64,000 nt of DNA, taken from assembly GCA_002205965.3 (NCBI GenBank), contig NADL03000638.1:372001-436000 (forward strand). The letters are read 5' to 3'. Within the stretch, counting starts at the first letter, position 1, and each line of letters starts with the position of its first letter. The position numbers and the translations under genes are program-made. The DNA is from Kappaphycus alvarezii. Taxonomy: Eukaryota > Rhodophyta > Florideophyceae > Gigartinales > Solieriaceae. This document shows, one piece after another, positions 10,799 to 21,900 of this stretch. Below the pieces are notes generated by a model, which was not told the DNA's origin, did no database searches, and saw only the letters and a program-made list of their open reading frames with translations.

Positions 10799-11077
10799 TC
10801 AGTATAGCAATGATCGATTTTTGGGCGTGTTTGTGGTAACTTTCGCGCCAAAGATGTCAAAAGTGTACTCCTCATATCTATTTAAGCTCGCATTGGCGTT
10901 CAATTCTGAGTCTACCATCGAACTTAACGCCTCCAAAACTGTGATCTTTCCAACATTCGTCTTGTTCTGATCATTTAAGATTTTTTCGGTCTTGGAATAT
11001 TCTTCAAAGGCATGCTCTAAAGAGGCTAGCTGAGTGGCGGATTGCATGTTAAACTTGTACAACCAAATTTTACGCAC
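10799..11077 (-). CDS. small hypothetical ORF, 92 codons
   Basis: A minus-strand ORF starts with ATG at 11075-11077. It contains QSATQLASLEHAFEEYSKTE and later ALSSMVDSELNANASLNRYE, a helix-forming composition suggestive of a coiled coil. No homologue was recognised and no introns or flanking exons could be assigned. In this repeat-rich, AT-rich setting it is more likely a remnant of an element than a working gene. Confidence 0.25.
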   Translation of the reverse strand: MRKIWLYKFNMQSATQLASLEHAFEEYSKTEKILNDQNKTNVGKITVLEALSSMVDSELNANASLNRYEEYTFDIFGAKVTTNTPKNRSLLY

Positions 11078-11302
11078 TCAATTGAATACACGTGACGAGT
11101 AGATACTTGATCCTGTAGGTTGAAACGGAAAAATCCAACAAAGGTTAGGATTCGTATACTGCAGAGCAGACATTCAAAGACTCGCTAAAATATTAGATTA
11201 TAAGGTTTCATCTTTAATTTCACACAGAAATATGCAGATGCAACATAAAAATGCAGCTCGATGCGCGGTGCACAGCTCTTCTCGTCTAGGAACGGAGCAC
11301 CG

Positions 11303-11706
11303 TCAAACAATGAGAAAACCAACACACACACACCAAGACCCACAGGGTGTTCGATTTCCCTCTTTCTCTTTAAGCACACTACGATGAAGTAAAACAGCTC
11401 GCCGTTGGCAAGGTGAAGTGGAGCTGGAAGAGCAGGGATGATTCCTTGGATGGCTTGACGGTATACTTGTCCTCCGGGTTGTAAGGCCGGGCCGTGGTCC
11501 GCGGAATGCTATAACCTTGATAAGAATCGATTCCAAAGAACTGTAGAAACCAGGGGTGTTATATTGGACAAAGAAGATTCAGAAGTGGTCCAGCAGTGCC
11601 AAATGTCTCCTTCAGAGATAAGGATATTGTCACTAACGACAACCTTGAAGTTCCTATTTGTATAAAGATGCCTGAGCCCGGGGCGCCAAGTGTGAGTAAA
11701 TATCAC
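11303..11706 (-). pseudogene. unrecognised broken coding segment
   Basis: Minus strand. An ORF from 11706 to 11509 contains HTWRPGLRHLYTNRNFKVVV and SEGDIWHCWTTSESS. It stops and appears to continue in other frames to about 11300 with a proline/arginine-rich segment. It reads as one protein-like region with at least one frame break. No family was recognised. A GC-rich block at about 11990-12070 follows with no assignable content. Confidence 0.25.
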
Positions 11707-12194
11707 AAAAATAACAATAAAAGGGGTATTATGTTATTGGATAGAGAGGGTGGTAAATAAAAAATGGGACCTGAGCTGTTGCGATTATGCCCATAAATCA
11801 CCATAAATCGCCAAATACCCTGACAGTATCCTTCCTGTAACCTGTAACAAGAATTTACGAGCTTTACTTGTCATTGTCAATATATTACTTTGTAGTAAGA
11901 ATGACAGCTCTTAGTAAACTAGTGCTAGGCTAAATTTTGGTCCAAACACCATTCATTTGTGGTTGAAAATGTAGAACTGGCATTGTAAACCCGCTGAGAG
12001 TCCCGCCCCCGCGGATAGTCTCGGGACCCGGACTTTGTTCCTCGCAGTTCGGCCCCCCTCGCTCACAGGTTTTACTAATTCGTACTACAATTACTTACAT
12101 AATAAGCTAACGTAAATGAGGCTATTCCAAAGTACTGCACAATGGTGTTTGTGTAGACACAGTTTCGAAGGTTGGTTGGTAACACTGAGGCGAT

Positions 12195-12551
12195 TTACAA
12201 CTTTCCAACTGAGTATTCTCCTAAGCAAAGCCTCCTCCTAAAATCCACGAACGTCCAACACATCTTCACCTCCTTGAAGAACCACTCCACAGTTACCTGC
12301 CCCTGACATTGCTTTGTTAAACAGCTTCTAACCTTCAGATAGATTTGATCCTGAGTAGAAAAAAGCTCTTTTTCTGTAGCCTGAGTCTTCATTGATGCTT
12401 TATTGCGTTTCTCCAACAGGGAACATTTCCGGAAGAAGTGAATCCACACCACTCTGTACATAAAGAGTCCAGTCATTCCTGCGACCCTCGATTTGACCGC
12501 GAGATACATCGCCATTCCGCACGTAGTAGTGATAGCCTGATACTTAATCAA
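12195..12551 (-). CDS. hypothetical ORF, 118 codons
   Basis: A minus-strand ORF of 118 codons with a hydrophobic N-terminal third (MAMYLAVKSRVAGMTGLFMY) and a basic middle. A competing frame on the same strand also reads protein-like (VSRGQIEGRRNDWTLYVQSG, LLPEMFPVGE) but has several stops. Which frame was real cannot be decided here. Another minus ORF (12747-12965, ending RAALLASLRNILEVLDEFLG) lies upstream and may be an exon or fragment of the same gene. No family was recognised. Confidence 0.25.
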   Translation of the reverse strand: MIKYQAITTTCGMAMYLAVKSRVAGMTGLFMYRVVWIHFFRKCSLLEKRNKASMKTQATEKELFSTQDQIYLKVRSCLTKQCQGQVTVEWFFKEVKMCWTFVDFRRRLCLGEYSVGKL

Positions 12552-12746
12552 ATGTTTTCACTTGTGCCCTGCCCGCTGTAGATGGCGCGTTGGTTGATGT
12601 TGTTACCGCCTGGACGACCTATCTTCATTACATTGTCATAAATAAACCCCACGACATTTTAGCCCTTCTGTCTTATCCCTTACTGACGTAACGTATTCAG
12701 CGAACCTTCCTTTCGAGAAACCGGCGTCAAGTCCCTGCAGTACTAG

Positions 12747-12965
12747 TCACGCCCTCTTCCCTAGAAACTCATCCAGCACTTCCAAAATATTTCTAAGAGA
12801 TGCGAGGAGAGCCGCCCGAAAAGCAGCTCTACATCTGTCCAACGTGCTGGAAAAGCCATGCGGTGAAGTAAAACTCACATTGGAAAAAGGGGTTTTGCTG
12901 GGTATCTGTTCGTCGCCGCACTCGGACACGCGATGACGGGCATCACTCGCATGATGTCGGAGCAA
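12747..12965 (-). CDS. hypothetical short ORF, 72 codons
   Basis: A minus-strand ORF with a helix-like C-terminus (RAALLASLRNILEVLDEFL) in GC-richer DNA. It lies about 200 bases upstream of the ORF at 12195-12551 on the same strand. A spliced or broken gene covering both is possible, but no splice pair could be singled out. Function unknown. Confidence 0.2.
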   Translation of the reverse strand: MLRHHASDARHRVSECGDEQIPSKTPFSNVSFTSPHGFSSTLDRCRAAFRAALLASLRNILEVLDEFLGKRA

Positions 12966-13335
12966 TTGAATCTACAAAGAGAAATATACGCATAGTCTGT
13001 CAGTTGGTCAAAGTTCATCGCAAACGATGCATATGAAATAGAAGCAGTCCCCGATGTCTGTCGCTGGACTGCCTCTTCTCACTGCTCCGTATCAACCCCC
13101 GAAGGATTGTTCACAGGTGTTTTTCTGCTGTTGGGGCCTTCTTGTCTGATTAAAGGCGCTTGATGATGATGGGGGCTATGGATGCCCATCGCTGGAGTCG
13201 CTCGGTGACAGCCGAAGGTGTGTGGTCGCGAAGAAGGCCAAGGGGCATTATTGGTTGCAGTCGGTTTTGGTCTGGACTGATTCTGCAAAGATTTTGGTGG
13301 TAAACTACTTGGCGTATGTAAATAGGAGTAATTAA

Positions 13336-13986
13336 ATGTTACAGAAATACTGTACAGTACAGGACGCACTCGGGGACCACGCGGCTGACCTCTGCCCTGC
13401 CGGCTTCGGCCGCCCGCACCGCCACAACTCGCTGCGCAACGTTTTCGCCTACCACGTTGCTCGCGCCGCGGGCCTGGACTGCCAATACGAAGTCCCGCTC
13501 CTTGTCCCGGGAACGAATATCCGCCCTGCGGACATTCTCATACAACCCCCCCTGCCCACTGGCCAACAGGTCCGCCCCATAGCCTGCGACCTAACCATTG
13601 TCTCGCCGTTCAAACAAGGTGTGCGCACAAGGGCCACCCAAATGGCCGGCGGCGCCGCCGACATTGCCCATCGAGACAAAGTCACAGACCTGGAGCGCAA
13701 ACTGGTACGCCGCATCCCGCCCCCTTCGCACAACACCCTCCAGGAACCGAACTTCAAGTTTCAGCCCCTGGCTTTCGACTCCTTGGGTGCCCCATCCCCC
13801 GCCTCTATTCTGTTCATCGAAGACTTCATCCCGCGCACCGCAGAGAAGTTCAACACAACCACAGCAGTGATCCGCAAACGTATTTATCAGCGCATTAGTT
13901 GCACACTGTGGTCTTCTATTGCAATGGCGATTCTGTCGCGAGCCCCACTGCACTTGCCTGACGTGGAACATCCGGTTAGTTCTTAG
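13336..13986 (+). pseudogene. RT-like family C-terminal nuclease-like ORF (copy B)
   Basis: This is the longest open copy of the family, about 216 codons. It begins abruptly upstream of GDHAADLCPAGFGRPHRH. It then has an R-N-V-F...A-A-G-L block, the pair RPADILIQPP and ACDLTIVSPF, a basic linker (RDKVTDLERKLVRRIPPP), and FQPLAFDSLGAPSPAS, ending in a TTAVIRKRIYQRI helix. The order GDHA-x-x-C...H-N-x-L-R...A-G...RP-x-D...D-x-T-V-x-x-P is known from the C-terminus of some RT proteins of algae, protists and fungi and resembles a PD-(D/E)XK nuclease fold. That fold call is an inference. The upstream RT part is missing and the final tail domain is cut off after 13986, so it is a fragment despite being open. 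Confidence 0.55.
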
Positions 13987-14142
13987 CCGTATAGTCAGTC
14001 CTGCAGTGTACACGATAGATACTCGATGAAGTAAAGTTTCATCAGTGCACTGCTGGAATTTTTTAAAATCTGAAATTATTGCAGAAAAAATTTAGCGTAT
14101 ACACTGAAATTAGCCAACAATTTCCCCCTGTTATCAATGCGA

Positions 14143-14203
14143 CATGTACACTACTGTACTGTACAGTACAGTAGTGTACATGACACTGTACAGTACAGTA
14201 CAA
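14143..14203. repeat. 40-bp perfect palindrome plus GTACAGTAC cluster
   Basis: Positions 14143-14182 are a perfect inverted repeat with no loop, centred on CTGTACTG|TACAGTAC-type sequence. Immediately after (14187-14203) the GTACAGTAC unit recurs. It lies about 120 bases upstream of the first in-frame ATG of DPH1. It could extrude as a cruciform, bind a dimeric protein, or be a tiny inverted-repeat element. No role is shown by sequence alone. Confidence 0.9.
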
Positions 14204-14303
14204 CTATGAGTACCACGTACAGTTAGAAAGTCATGACGATCTGACTTAAGCCCTTTGCTGCAGTCGATCCCACCAACAGCCGCCGTCCACTCAATCAAGC
14301 ACC

Positions 14304-15614
14304 ATGCCGCTTCCCCTTCCCGAGACTCACGCGCTACCTCCTCAACGCACGGGGCGCCTAGCCGGAAACGGCCTTCGTGCCTCATCAAAGCATGCAGCCA
14401 TCCCCACACGCACCAACGAAGCCGCGTCTGTGCAACCGCATGCGTCGCGCCGTCCACGCCGCCCGACGCCAGTCCCGATGTCCCTTCTTCAAGACGACGC
14501 ACTGAATGCTGACATCGCGGCACTGCCGTCCAATTACTCATTCGAAATCCACAAGACCGTGCACCGTATGCGCGAGTTTCAGGTGCGGCGTGTGGCGTTG
14601 CAAATGCCGGAGGGGTTGCTTATGTATGCTACTACCATTTCGGATATTCTGTGCCGGCATACGTCTTGTGAGGATACTGTGGTGTTGGGTGATGTGACAT
14701 ACGGTGCGTGTTGTGTGGATGATTTATCGGCGGCAGCTTTGGGGTGTGATTTGCTTGTGCATTATGGACATAGCTGTCTTGTTCCTGTCACGCAATGTGT
14801 TATTCCCATGCTGTACGTGTTTGTCCATATTGCGTTTGATGCTACGCATCTGCTTGCTATCGTGCGTCGAAACTTTGAGAAAAGCACCCGATTGGCCTTG
14901 CTTGCGACAATTCAGTTTGTTGATACCTTGCAGCAGGTGAGATCCGATCTGCTGGAAGAGTTTGAAAGCGCGTTTATTCCGCAAAGGAAGCCTTTGTCGC
15001 CAGGCGAACTCTTGGGTTGCACGGCGCCTACCTTGCCAAAGGATACAGAGGTGTTGGTATATGTGGGTGATGGTCGATTCCATTTAGAAAGCGTCATGAT
15101 TGCAAATCCTGAGGTTCGCGCGTACCGTTACGATCCCTACTCAAAGACATTAACCGAGGAGAAATACGGGCACGGCGAAATGCGACAGATAAGGCATTCT
15201 GCCGTTGTAGAGGCCAAGAGTGCAACAAATTTCGGAATCGTATTAGGGACTTTGGGTAGGCAGGGATCTCCCAATATTCTGAAACGGCTCGTGAACACTG
15301 CAAGGGAACGGGGGAAGAGTATGGTCGTGGTGTTGTTGTCAGAAATTACACCGGCAAAGATTCAGAGGATGGAGAAAAGTGGCATCGAGGCATGGGTTCA
15401 AATCGCATGTCCAAGATTAAGCATTGATTGGGGAACAGGCTATGGGGATAGACCTCTGCTCAATCCGTACGAAGCGTTCGTGGCGCTGGGAAAGGTCGAG
15501 TGGAAGGAGCAATACCCAATGGATTACTACGCGAAGGGCGGTGGTGAGTGGTCAAATTACTACAAAAACTCAGAGCAGAAGGTAGCCAAACCTCTGGCTG
15601 CACCTCCAACTTGA
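14304..15614 (+). CDS. DPH1: diphthamide biosynthesis protein 1 (radical AdoMet-type ACP transferase subunit)
   Basis: DPH1 works with DPH2 in the cytosol to transfer the 3-amino-3-carboxypropyl group from AdoMet to the target histidine of elongation factor 2, the first step of diphthamide synthesis. The protein is about 436 codons, the family's usual length (human and yeast proteins are about 425-445). Family blocks seen: NYSFEIHKTVHRM (about residue 74), LQMPEGLLMYA (about 98), GDVTYGACCVDD (about 130), LLVHYGHSCLVPV, VYVGDGRFHLESVMIANP, and the C-terminal CPRLSIDWG and LNPYEAFVALG. The three cysteine sites expected to hold the 4Fe-4S cluster are present (GACC, GHSC, CPRLS). No intron is needed. 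The ATG at 14304 gives a basic, Ser/Pro-rich leader; the ATG at 14478 (MSLLQDD) is an alternative start. TRM44 follows on the same strand. Confidence 0.93.
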   Translation: MPLPLPETHALPPQRTGRLAGNGLRASSKHAAIPTRTNEAASVQPHASRRPRRPTPVPMSLLQDDALNADIAALPSNYSFEIHKTVHRMREFQVRRVALQMPEGLLMYATTISDILCRHTSCEDTVVLGDVTYGACCVDDLSAAALGCDLLVHYGHSCLVPVTQCVIPMLYVFVHIAFDATHLLAIVRRNFEKSTRLALLATIQFVDTLQQVRSDLLEEFESAFIPQRKPLSPGELLGCTAPTLPKDTEVLVYVGDGRFHLESVMIANPEVRAYRYDPYSKTLTEEKYGHGEMRQIRHSAVVEAKSATNFGIVLGTLGRQGSPNILKRLVNTARERGKSMVVVLLSEITPAKIQRMEKSGIEAWVQIACPRLSIDWGTGYGDRPLLNPYEAFVALGKVEWKEQYPMDYYAKGGGEWSNYYKNSEQKVAKPLAAPPT

Positions 15615-15783
15615 ACTCTGCGGGGCTTTTCGTGCAGAATGCGTTTCCGTGGCCGACGGGGAGGATGAGATCCACGTTAGCGTTGTGTTTCCAGTGGAAA
15701 ATGTCAAGGCTTGCAGTGAAAGATAGGCTGTAGCTAACTTGCAAAGTAAATGATCAATGCTACCCGCTCAAAATTTTATCGTC

Positions 15784-15812
15784 CAGTACAGTACAGTACA
15801 GTACCTGTACAG
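15784..15812. repeat. GTACA tandem repeat
   Basis: Four tandem GTACA-type units followed by CTGTACAG, lying between DPH1 and TRM44. Same motif family as the palindrome upstream of DPH1. Confidence 0.8.
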
Positions 15813-15942
15813 CTAACTCACGAACGCTTTCATAAACTGTATTGTGCGATTCTGCATAAATAAATGTACCAAGCAATTGCCGTACCGCCAACATCGGTGT
15901 TCCGCATTCCGGCCCCAATTGCTTTGCTCCAAATCCACGCAA

Positions 15943-17594
15943 ATGCCGGGCGGAACTTCAACTACCATCCGATTGCAATCAACCGGGGAGCAACTCGTTA
16001 GTCAGTTGCGTCTTCCTCCTGGCTCAAGCCACCTTACGGCACACCCGACAGCTCCACTCAATGAAAATGCTGGCTGGGTTGAGCTAGGCTCCATCAACAC
16101 AAGGGTGACGTCAGACGCATTTTGGTACGTCATCAAGAGTTTCACCTGCGATCGCCATTGGAACCGCACCATCTACGACATCACTCTAACCGAAGACGAA
16201 ACCGTTGTCACAGGCGATCTCCCTGAAGATTCCCCACCTCCTACAAACCACGAAACACAACCCGATCGGAAGCAACGCACAGCGTTGTCACCAAAGCCGG
16301 GAACTCGATACAATGCCATTCGCTCTTTGTCACGCAAAACACCAGCACCGATCGGAGGTGGGCACGATGGCACAGAAGCGACATACAAAGCCGACGAGTG
16401 GACGGCGCAGTTTTTGAGTTACGAAACAGGTGTGGAGAGGCATGTCGCCGTTTTTGGATTGGTGATCCCTGAGAGCGTGCGTGGACCGGGTAACGAACGG
16501 GCTTTGCAGTATTGGCCATTTCAGTACCCCAAAGTGAAATGTTATAGGTTTACGTATGAACGTTCAGGTGAGGGGGTGTGTTGCGGTATGCAGTAATTCC
16601 GTTGGGTGAGGATGCGAAAAGCCCAAGGGATTTTGAGACTTTGAAACGCCATTCGGCCAGGACCGCGAACAAGTTGCTCACAGTGTTGAGAAAGAGGGCC
16701 GATTGGTACGATCCGGTCATCGGACGGAGTACCTATGTGAAAAGGGTTGCCCATGATAACCTTTTGGCTGAGGTCGAGTATCGTCGTAAGTATGATGCAA
16801 TGAAGGTCAAATACAATTTTTGGGTGGAAAGATGGACGGAGTGTACAGATCCGGTTAAGTTCGTATATGAAGAACTAAGTATCGCTGCCTACTTATGTGC
16901 CCTGTGGGAAAAGGAGCGCAGGGAAGAAGATCTTCAGAGCAAGCAAACATTTATAGACTGCGGTTGTGGGAACGGATTTTTGGTGTATTTACTTATCAGT
17001 GAAGGCCACGATGGAATCGGTGTGGATATGCAGAAAAGAAACATATGGGATCAGTACCCAGAAAAGGTCCGAGCCTCACTTCGAAATGAAGAGATAGACC
17101 CGCTGACGTACGACTGCTCAAAATTCGACTGGATTTTGGGTAACCATAGTGATGAACTTTCACCATGGATTCCAGTGATGGCCTCTCGTAGTCAATTGGA
17201 AAAGAATTCTCGCGCAGTGTGCGAAGTTAGTGGTGAGACTTTGGCAGACGGCCGGTCTGACCGGGAGCTTCGAAAGGCGTATCCGCGGTTTTTCGTATTG
17301 CCGTGCTGTTTCTTTGACTTTGACGGGAAGAAAGTATCGTTTGGGCGAACGCGGCGGACCCTTGGTGTTCGCGCTGTGTTTGGGACGGGTAAGTATGAGC
17401 AATACTACAGGTGGATTGCAGGTATTTGTCGAGCATTCGGCTTCACTGTGGAATACGAGAACTTGCGAATCCCTAGCACCAAGTATGTTAGCATTATAGG
17501 CCGCTTCATCGAATTTGAGGAAAGGGTTACCCCTCAGGTCGTTAAGGAGATGTCGAGTTTGATGCTTTTGGACGCGAAACAATCGCGCATGTGA
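15943..17594 (+). CDS. TRM44: tRNA(Ser) uridine-44 2'-O-methyltransferase, with one apparent frameshift
   Basis: Trm44/TRMT44 methylates the ribose of U44 in the variable region of tRNA-Ser using AdoMet. The ATG at 15943 (MPGGTSTTIRL) starts the first part, whose family block AVFGLVIPES...WPFQYPKVKCYRF ends in frame 1. The rest, from about 16578, is in frame 0: LRYAVIPLGED, KFVYEELSIAAYLCALW, the AdoMet-binding motif FIDCGCGNGFLVYLL (about 16950), GIGVDMQKR, DWILGNHSDELSPWIPVM, and FFVLPCCFFDFDGKK. The total of about 550 codons fits the family. The frames meet at a run of five G at 16572-16576; one extra G would join them. So it is either a homopolymer error in the assembly or a true one-base deletion. 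A mini-intron of about 26 bases starting at GTGAGG is possible but would remove the conserved block. The gene is otherwise intact and has no other stop. Confidence 0.85.
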
Positions 17595-17944
17595 AATGCT
17601 TTGCAGACCACAGGGACTCTGTCTGTTCAGCCGTTCGCCTACAGTTGAGTGCCAACCGTCTTTCCAAAACATATCGACCGGCGCAGAAGTACTGAAGGTG
17701 AGTCGATGCCGCGATCCTGGCCTCGCGGTAAAGCTTTTTCATATGACGCGGGCGACAGGCGCTGAAGATGGACAATTTAAAACAACATGTACGCAGGAGG
17801 GATGCTGATTGCTACAGGTGCAGTAAAATTACCGAAGTGCGGGGAGGCAACTTGAGCCAACGCCTCCGCTCTGTCCTCAGAGCTCTTTGCAGCGGCGGTC
17901 GGATCACGAGCCGAATATAATCTGACGCCGCGCAAGCGCTGTAG

Positions 17945-18904
17945 TTGAGTGGGAGGATATTTCCTCATTGCTTATACGATGTGTACTCCCGCGATAGACT
18001 CCAAGGACTCAGGATCTACATTGCAAATTACGGAGCGTGTCCACCAACTAGGCAGTCGGTGACAGTTGTTGATCAACAAGCAGGAAAATTTTCACAGGAC
18101 CATTTCGCAGGAAAACCAACAACATTAGCACTCGCGAAAATGTGGGCGACACCACATGCAGTCCACTACTGCTACAGCTGTGGTACTTGGACAATGGGTG
18201 CATACAGTAGTTGGTACCCATGAAACCATTCGAACGGCACTACTTTTCATCACCTCCCTGGAGGCACGCGGCATGGGTTTACACCTCCGCAAGAGGAAGT
18301 GCGCCGTCTGGAGGCCAACTGCCCCCCTCCCCCAGCTGTTCAGCAGTCTCTCCCGTAAGAGCTTCGCCAGTACTAATGACGGAACAAGAGCGCTCCGCGT
18401 CCCCAATGGGTCGGATCTATTCAAGGAGTGCGAATTCTTAAAAAACGTCGCCTCGGGAGCCTCTCTTGAAATCCCTAATACTCCTGGAAGATATTCAGGT
18501 AGCTCTCCACCTACTGCGGACCTGCTTTGGCGTATGTCGGATTAAGTACCTCTTACGTCTAGTTTCCCCTCATTCCACTCTTAGCAGGGCTGCGGCATTC
18601 GACACCGCTGTACTTGCGAGGGTTGATGGGCGGGTTTCTAGACGCTGACGCTTTTCGGGAATATCAACTATTTATTGCGACTGGCATTGCTGCAGCTGTT
18701 CCGATTGCTAAGACACGCCACACACTGCTCGCTCTTCACGCGGCCAGAGTCATCCAGAACAACGCCAGTCCTCTCTTGGAAGGAGTTTTGGGCGAATCCC
18801 TATGCCACAGCAAATTGGTTCCAGACAACCACTGTTCTCCGGGTATATCAGTAGAAACGCAAATTAGGCCTCGTCCCATTATCCCTAGCGCAACCACACC
18901 GTGA
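17945..18904 (+). pseudogene. RT-like family, palm and tail fragments, broken (copy C)
   Basis: Around 18156-18545 the plus frame reads VVGTHETIRTALLFITSLEA, then RGMGLHLRKRKCAVWRPTAP, the G-L-x-L-x-x-x-K-C-x-V-W block that follows the catalytic aspartates in many non-LTR RTs. Just upstream another frame reads YLDNG (18184-18198), a plausible decayed Y-x-D-D site. Around 18640-18800 the tail reads IATGIAAAVPIAK, then HTLLALHAARVIQNNAS and LLEGVLG, matching 57440-57579. The nuclease-like middle seen in copies A and B is missing between them, so an internal deletion or two insertions are likely. Several frame changes make it non-functional. Confidence 0.55.
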
Positions 18905-21900
18905 TGTACCATTTACCTTTCAGAACAAAAACTAATTAGACCTCTTTGGTCCCGCTCCAAAGAGAAAATCGGGATGCTTCTAAAAATAGTTTGCGATTAA
19001 ATTCTCCATACTTGCTTGTCAACTTACGTCAGCTTAAGAGCTCCGTAGGATATATTGGGAAGATGATATGGTATGATCCTGAAATTTATTTACCGATAAA
19101 GATATTGTTTGTCTCTGAATGGACGCAAGCAGCGTCAAGCGGAACGAGTTAGGGGCATCATATTATAAAATTATCAAGGAAATCTTACGAGTATTCGCTT
19201 TTGCCTCCGAGCTGATCTCGGGAAAACTTTTGACCGAATTAGAACCATCCGAATCGCTGGATTACAATCCTTTACACTGTTCCGCTTGAAATATTTGAAG
19301 GCCACCAAGAGCGGATGGTTCGCTATCACTAAATCCATCTCCCAGTGTTAAACCATAAAACTGCTTACAAGATCGAAAGGCACCAGGTTATGCCAGGATT
19401 ACTAAACTGTTTTATGGGATATCTTAACTTCCTTGCGCCATTTACAGAAGCACCAGATTGTTTCTTACATTCCCTGAATGTACGGTTACAATCTCAGAAA
19501 CTCGAAAATCAGTGGTCTCTAGGAAATTTTTGTTCGCACAGCTTCGCTCTCAGTCTACAAAATACCCCGAAGTGTTTTACACTACGCATTAAGGGAATTT
19601 ACGCGAATTTTTAGGTCCCAAAGACCTCGTAGCGGCGTGGGTTCTTCTTGTCAATTGTATTTACACGAACCAATGCAGGCTATTATTCCTTTCTGAACTT
19701 CAGTTCAGCCTCCAATTCCATGTACACCAATTAGAACTTGGAACGTGAAGTTATGAGTCCAGATTCTGCTAAAAAGATACATTGAACATCCAAATTTGAC
19801 ATTATTCTCTCTCAAGGAATAAAATGAGAGCTTATTCACGTTTTGGGGTGAAAAGAATGTGAAAGCTTATTATGCAGATTTTTACATCAAAAACAGCGCT
19901 TAGAAGTTTTAAAAAACCATTTATGACATCATAAATGATGGTATTTTCGTACAAATGGCGAAGGAACAAACATACACAGAACATCTTCCTCCTGTTTTGT
20001 CTTATCGGCTGCTTTCTTAAATTTCTACCATTTTATGCTCTTTTTATATTGTGAAATCAATTTGCGGATCTATAAAGCTTCTGTGGCGGATTAAGCCCTT
20101 AACAGTCACAAAATTGTAAGCATATATCTGCAAAGTTAGTCTCGAACTCGCCAAAATTCCTATGATTTTTTCGTCGGAATTTGGAGTCACAGATCTATGT
20201 ATTCAGTAAATCAGAAAATATAATTACCAGATTAATTATCGCTTCTGTTGGGCTTCGTATTTAGAGGCTACTTGCTCTACAATTCTTCACTCCGTTTACG
20301 AGGATTGGCCAAACTAGGCCTTTTTACTTGTAACGCTACATCTACCCCTAAAATTCATCACATTCCCCGTGACTTCATGTGAATATTATCGCGGGGAAAA
20401 GTCTCAGATTTCAGCAAGAAATTTCCGGGGTTCAACCCGAATGCTTCTTTGATGGCAATTTTCCATTGTTAACGATCTCGAGAGGAGAAAACCCCTCTAA
20501 CCATCTTTTATGGCTTGGGGTACAAGGAGACTTTGTAGGAGCTTTCGACTACATACCACAATAAATTTCTTGCAAAATTGTTGGAGATAAAAGTACCTGA
20601 CCGTAAATTTCTGGCATTGCCTTAGGAGTTCCGTGATTTTCCTCTGTCTCCATAGTTTCCGCAATCTTCAAAAACCTTAGGAGCTGATACATATGGTGCG
20701 TATGTGCAATTTGTGATAGGAGTTTTATAAAGATCAGCTCCTTCTGCGAAACATATTTTCAAAGACCAGCTGCAATTCTTGATCTTTATGCTTCTATTCT
20801 ACTTGACTAAGAAGGTTCACTGCGCCTCGGCGTTTAGTTCCATATTAGAAGCTTTTCAGGTTATTCTAACCTCTAGTGTTTATCTGCGATAGCACTGACC
20901 TCCTATGGGGACAAAACGCTTTATCGCACTATTATTTACAGCAACTGTAGCGATTAAAAAGATTTTTTGGGAACGTAAAGATTCCCAAAAAAGATACCCT
21001 TGAATCAAATCGCTACGGTAATTAAGTGCTTAATAGTCCCAATTTGCACACCTGCGGCTATATTATCTACCTAAAAGTTCTAAAAAGGTAAAATGTGGCA
21101 TTTTAACAGTAAGATAAAAGGTTATTGGGAGGAAAGAAGGTGTTTATACCATTAATTTGCGTGTAAATTACCTACAAATTGTTTATTCGAGCTTCAGTAC
21201 TGCAAGAGGTATAGCTTACCGCAAAAGATTACATAAATAATTAGCCTTAAGCTTTGTTCTTATATGAGTAAATTTGTTTTCATTTGGGTACAATGCTCCG
21301 ATAGACAGTAGAGACGAGCACTCTGTTGAAAAAGGGATCTATAATTTATCTTGAGAGTGGGAAGGCCCCAAAACGGGAGAAAGATCCCTTATTTAGTCAA
21401 ACTACACAGACGTCCAGAGCTGAGTGGATATAAATCCATTCGATGTATTTACCTATAATATCCTAGGCAAATGAAAAATCAAGCGCTGGGTTTATGTGAG
21501 ATTTCCCTGAGAATCTGTCCCACAAATCTCTATAGCAGTTCCAAAAAAACCGCATCCGATTTAGATACAGGATGGCTCTATAATCTATTTGAACCAAATA
21601 CCTCATCTCCGGCAGCTCCCGAAACTTCTGCTGAAGCTACATAGCAGTAATCCACCGTTTCCTCTGTTCAGTACTGTAAAGAAGTATAAAATTTAATATG
21701 TAAATCCCTTTATCAAGCAAGGTGCAACCGTATTCTGCTTCTATCTGAACGGTATGTTACAGCGAGAACCCATTTCCCGGGAAACTATATTCTTTCTGAG
21801 CTTTTTGCGAACAGTCAATGAATCTGGTAGTATTTTCCACTACTTCCTATCTCTACATGTATATATTCTTATTAAAGCTGTTTGATATTATCTGTGCTAG

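Noticed and set aside
14134..14541. 135-codon minus-strand ORF overlapping the DPH1 start
   Set aside because: It is antisense to the DPH1 leader and runs through the palindrome; DPH1 is clearly the real gene here.
15784..15812. CRISPR-like short repeats
   Set aside because: Units are 5 bases in direct tandem with no spacers, and the window is eukaryotic.
16567..16594. Mini-intron GTGAGG...GCAG in TRM44
   Set aside because: About 26 bases is too short for usual splicing, and removal would delete the conserved LRYA residues; a one-base change in the G run is simpler.
17596..17944. Additional small ORFs after TRM44
   Set aside because: Short, on both strands, without motifs; probably the 3' untranslated region and spacer.
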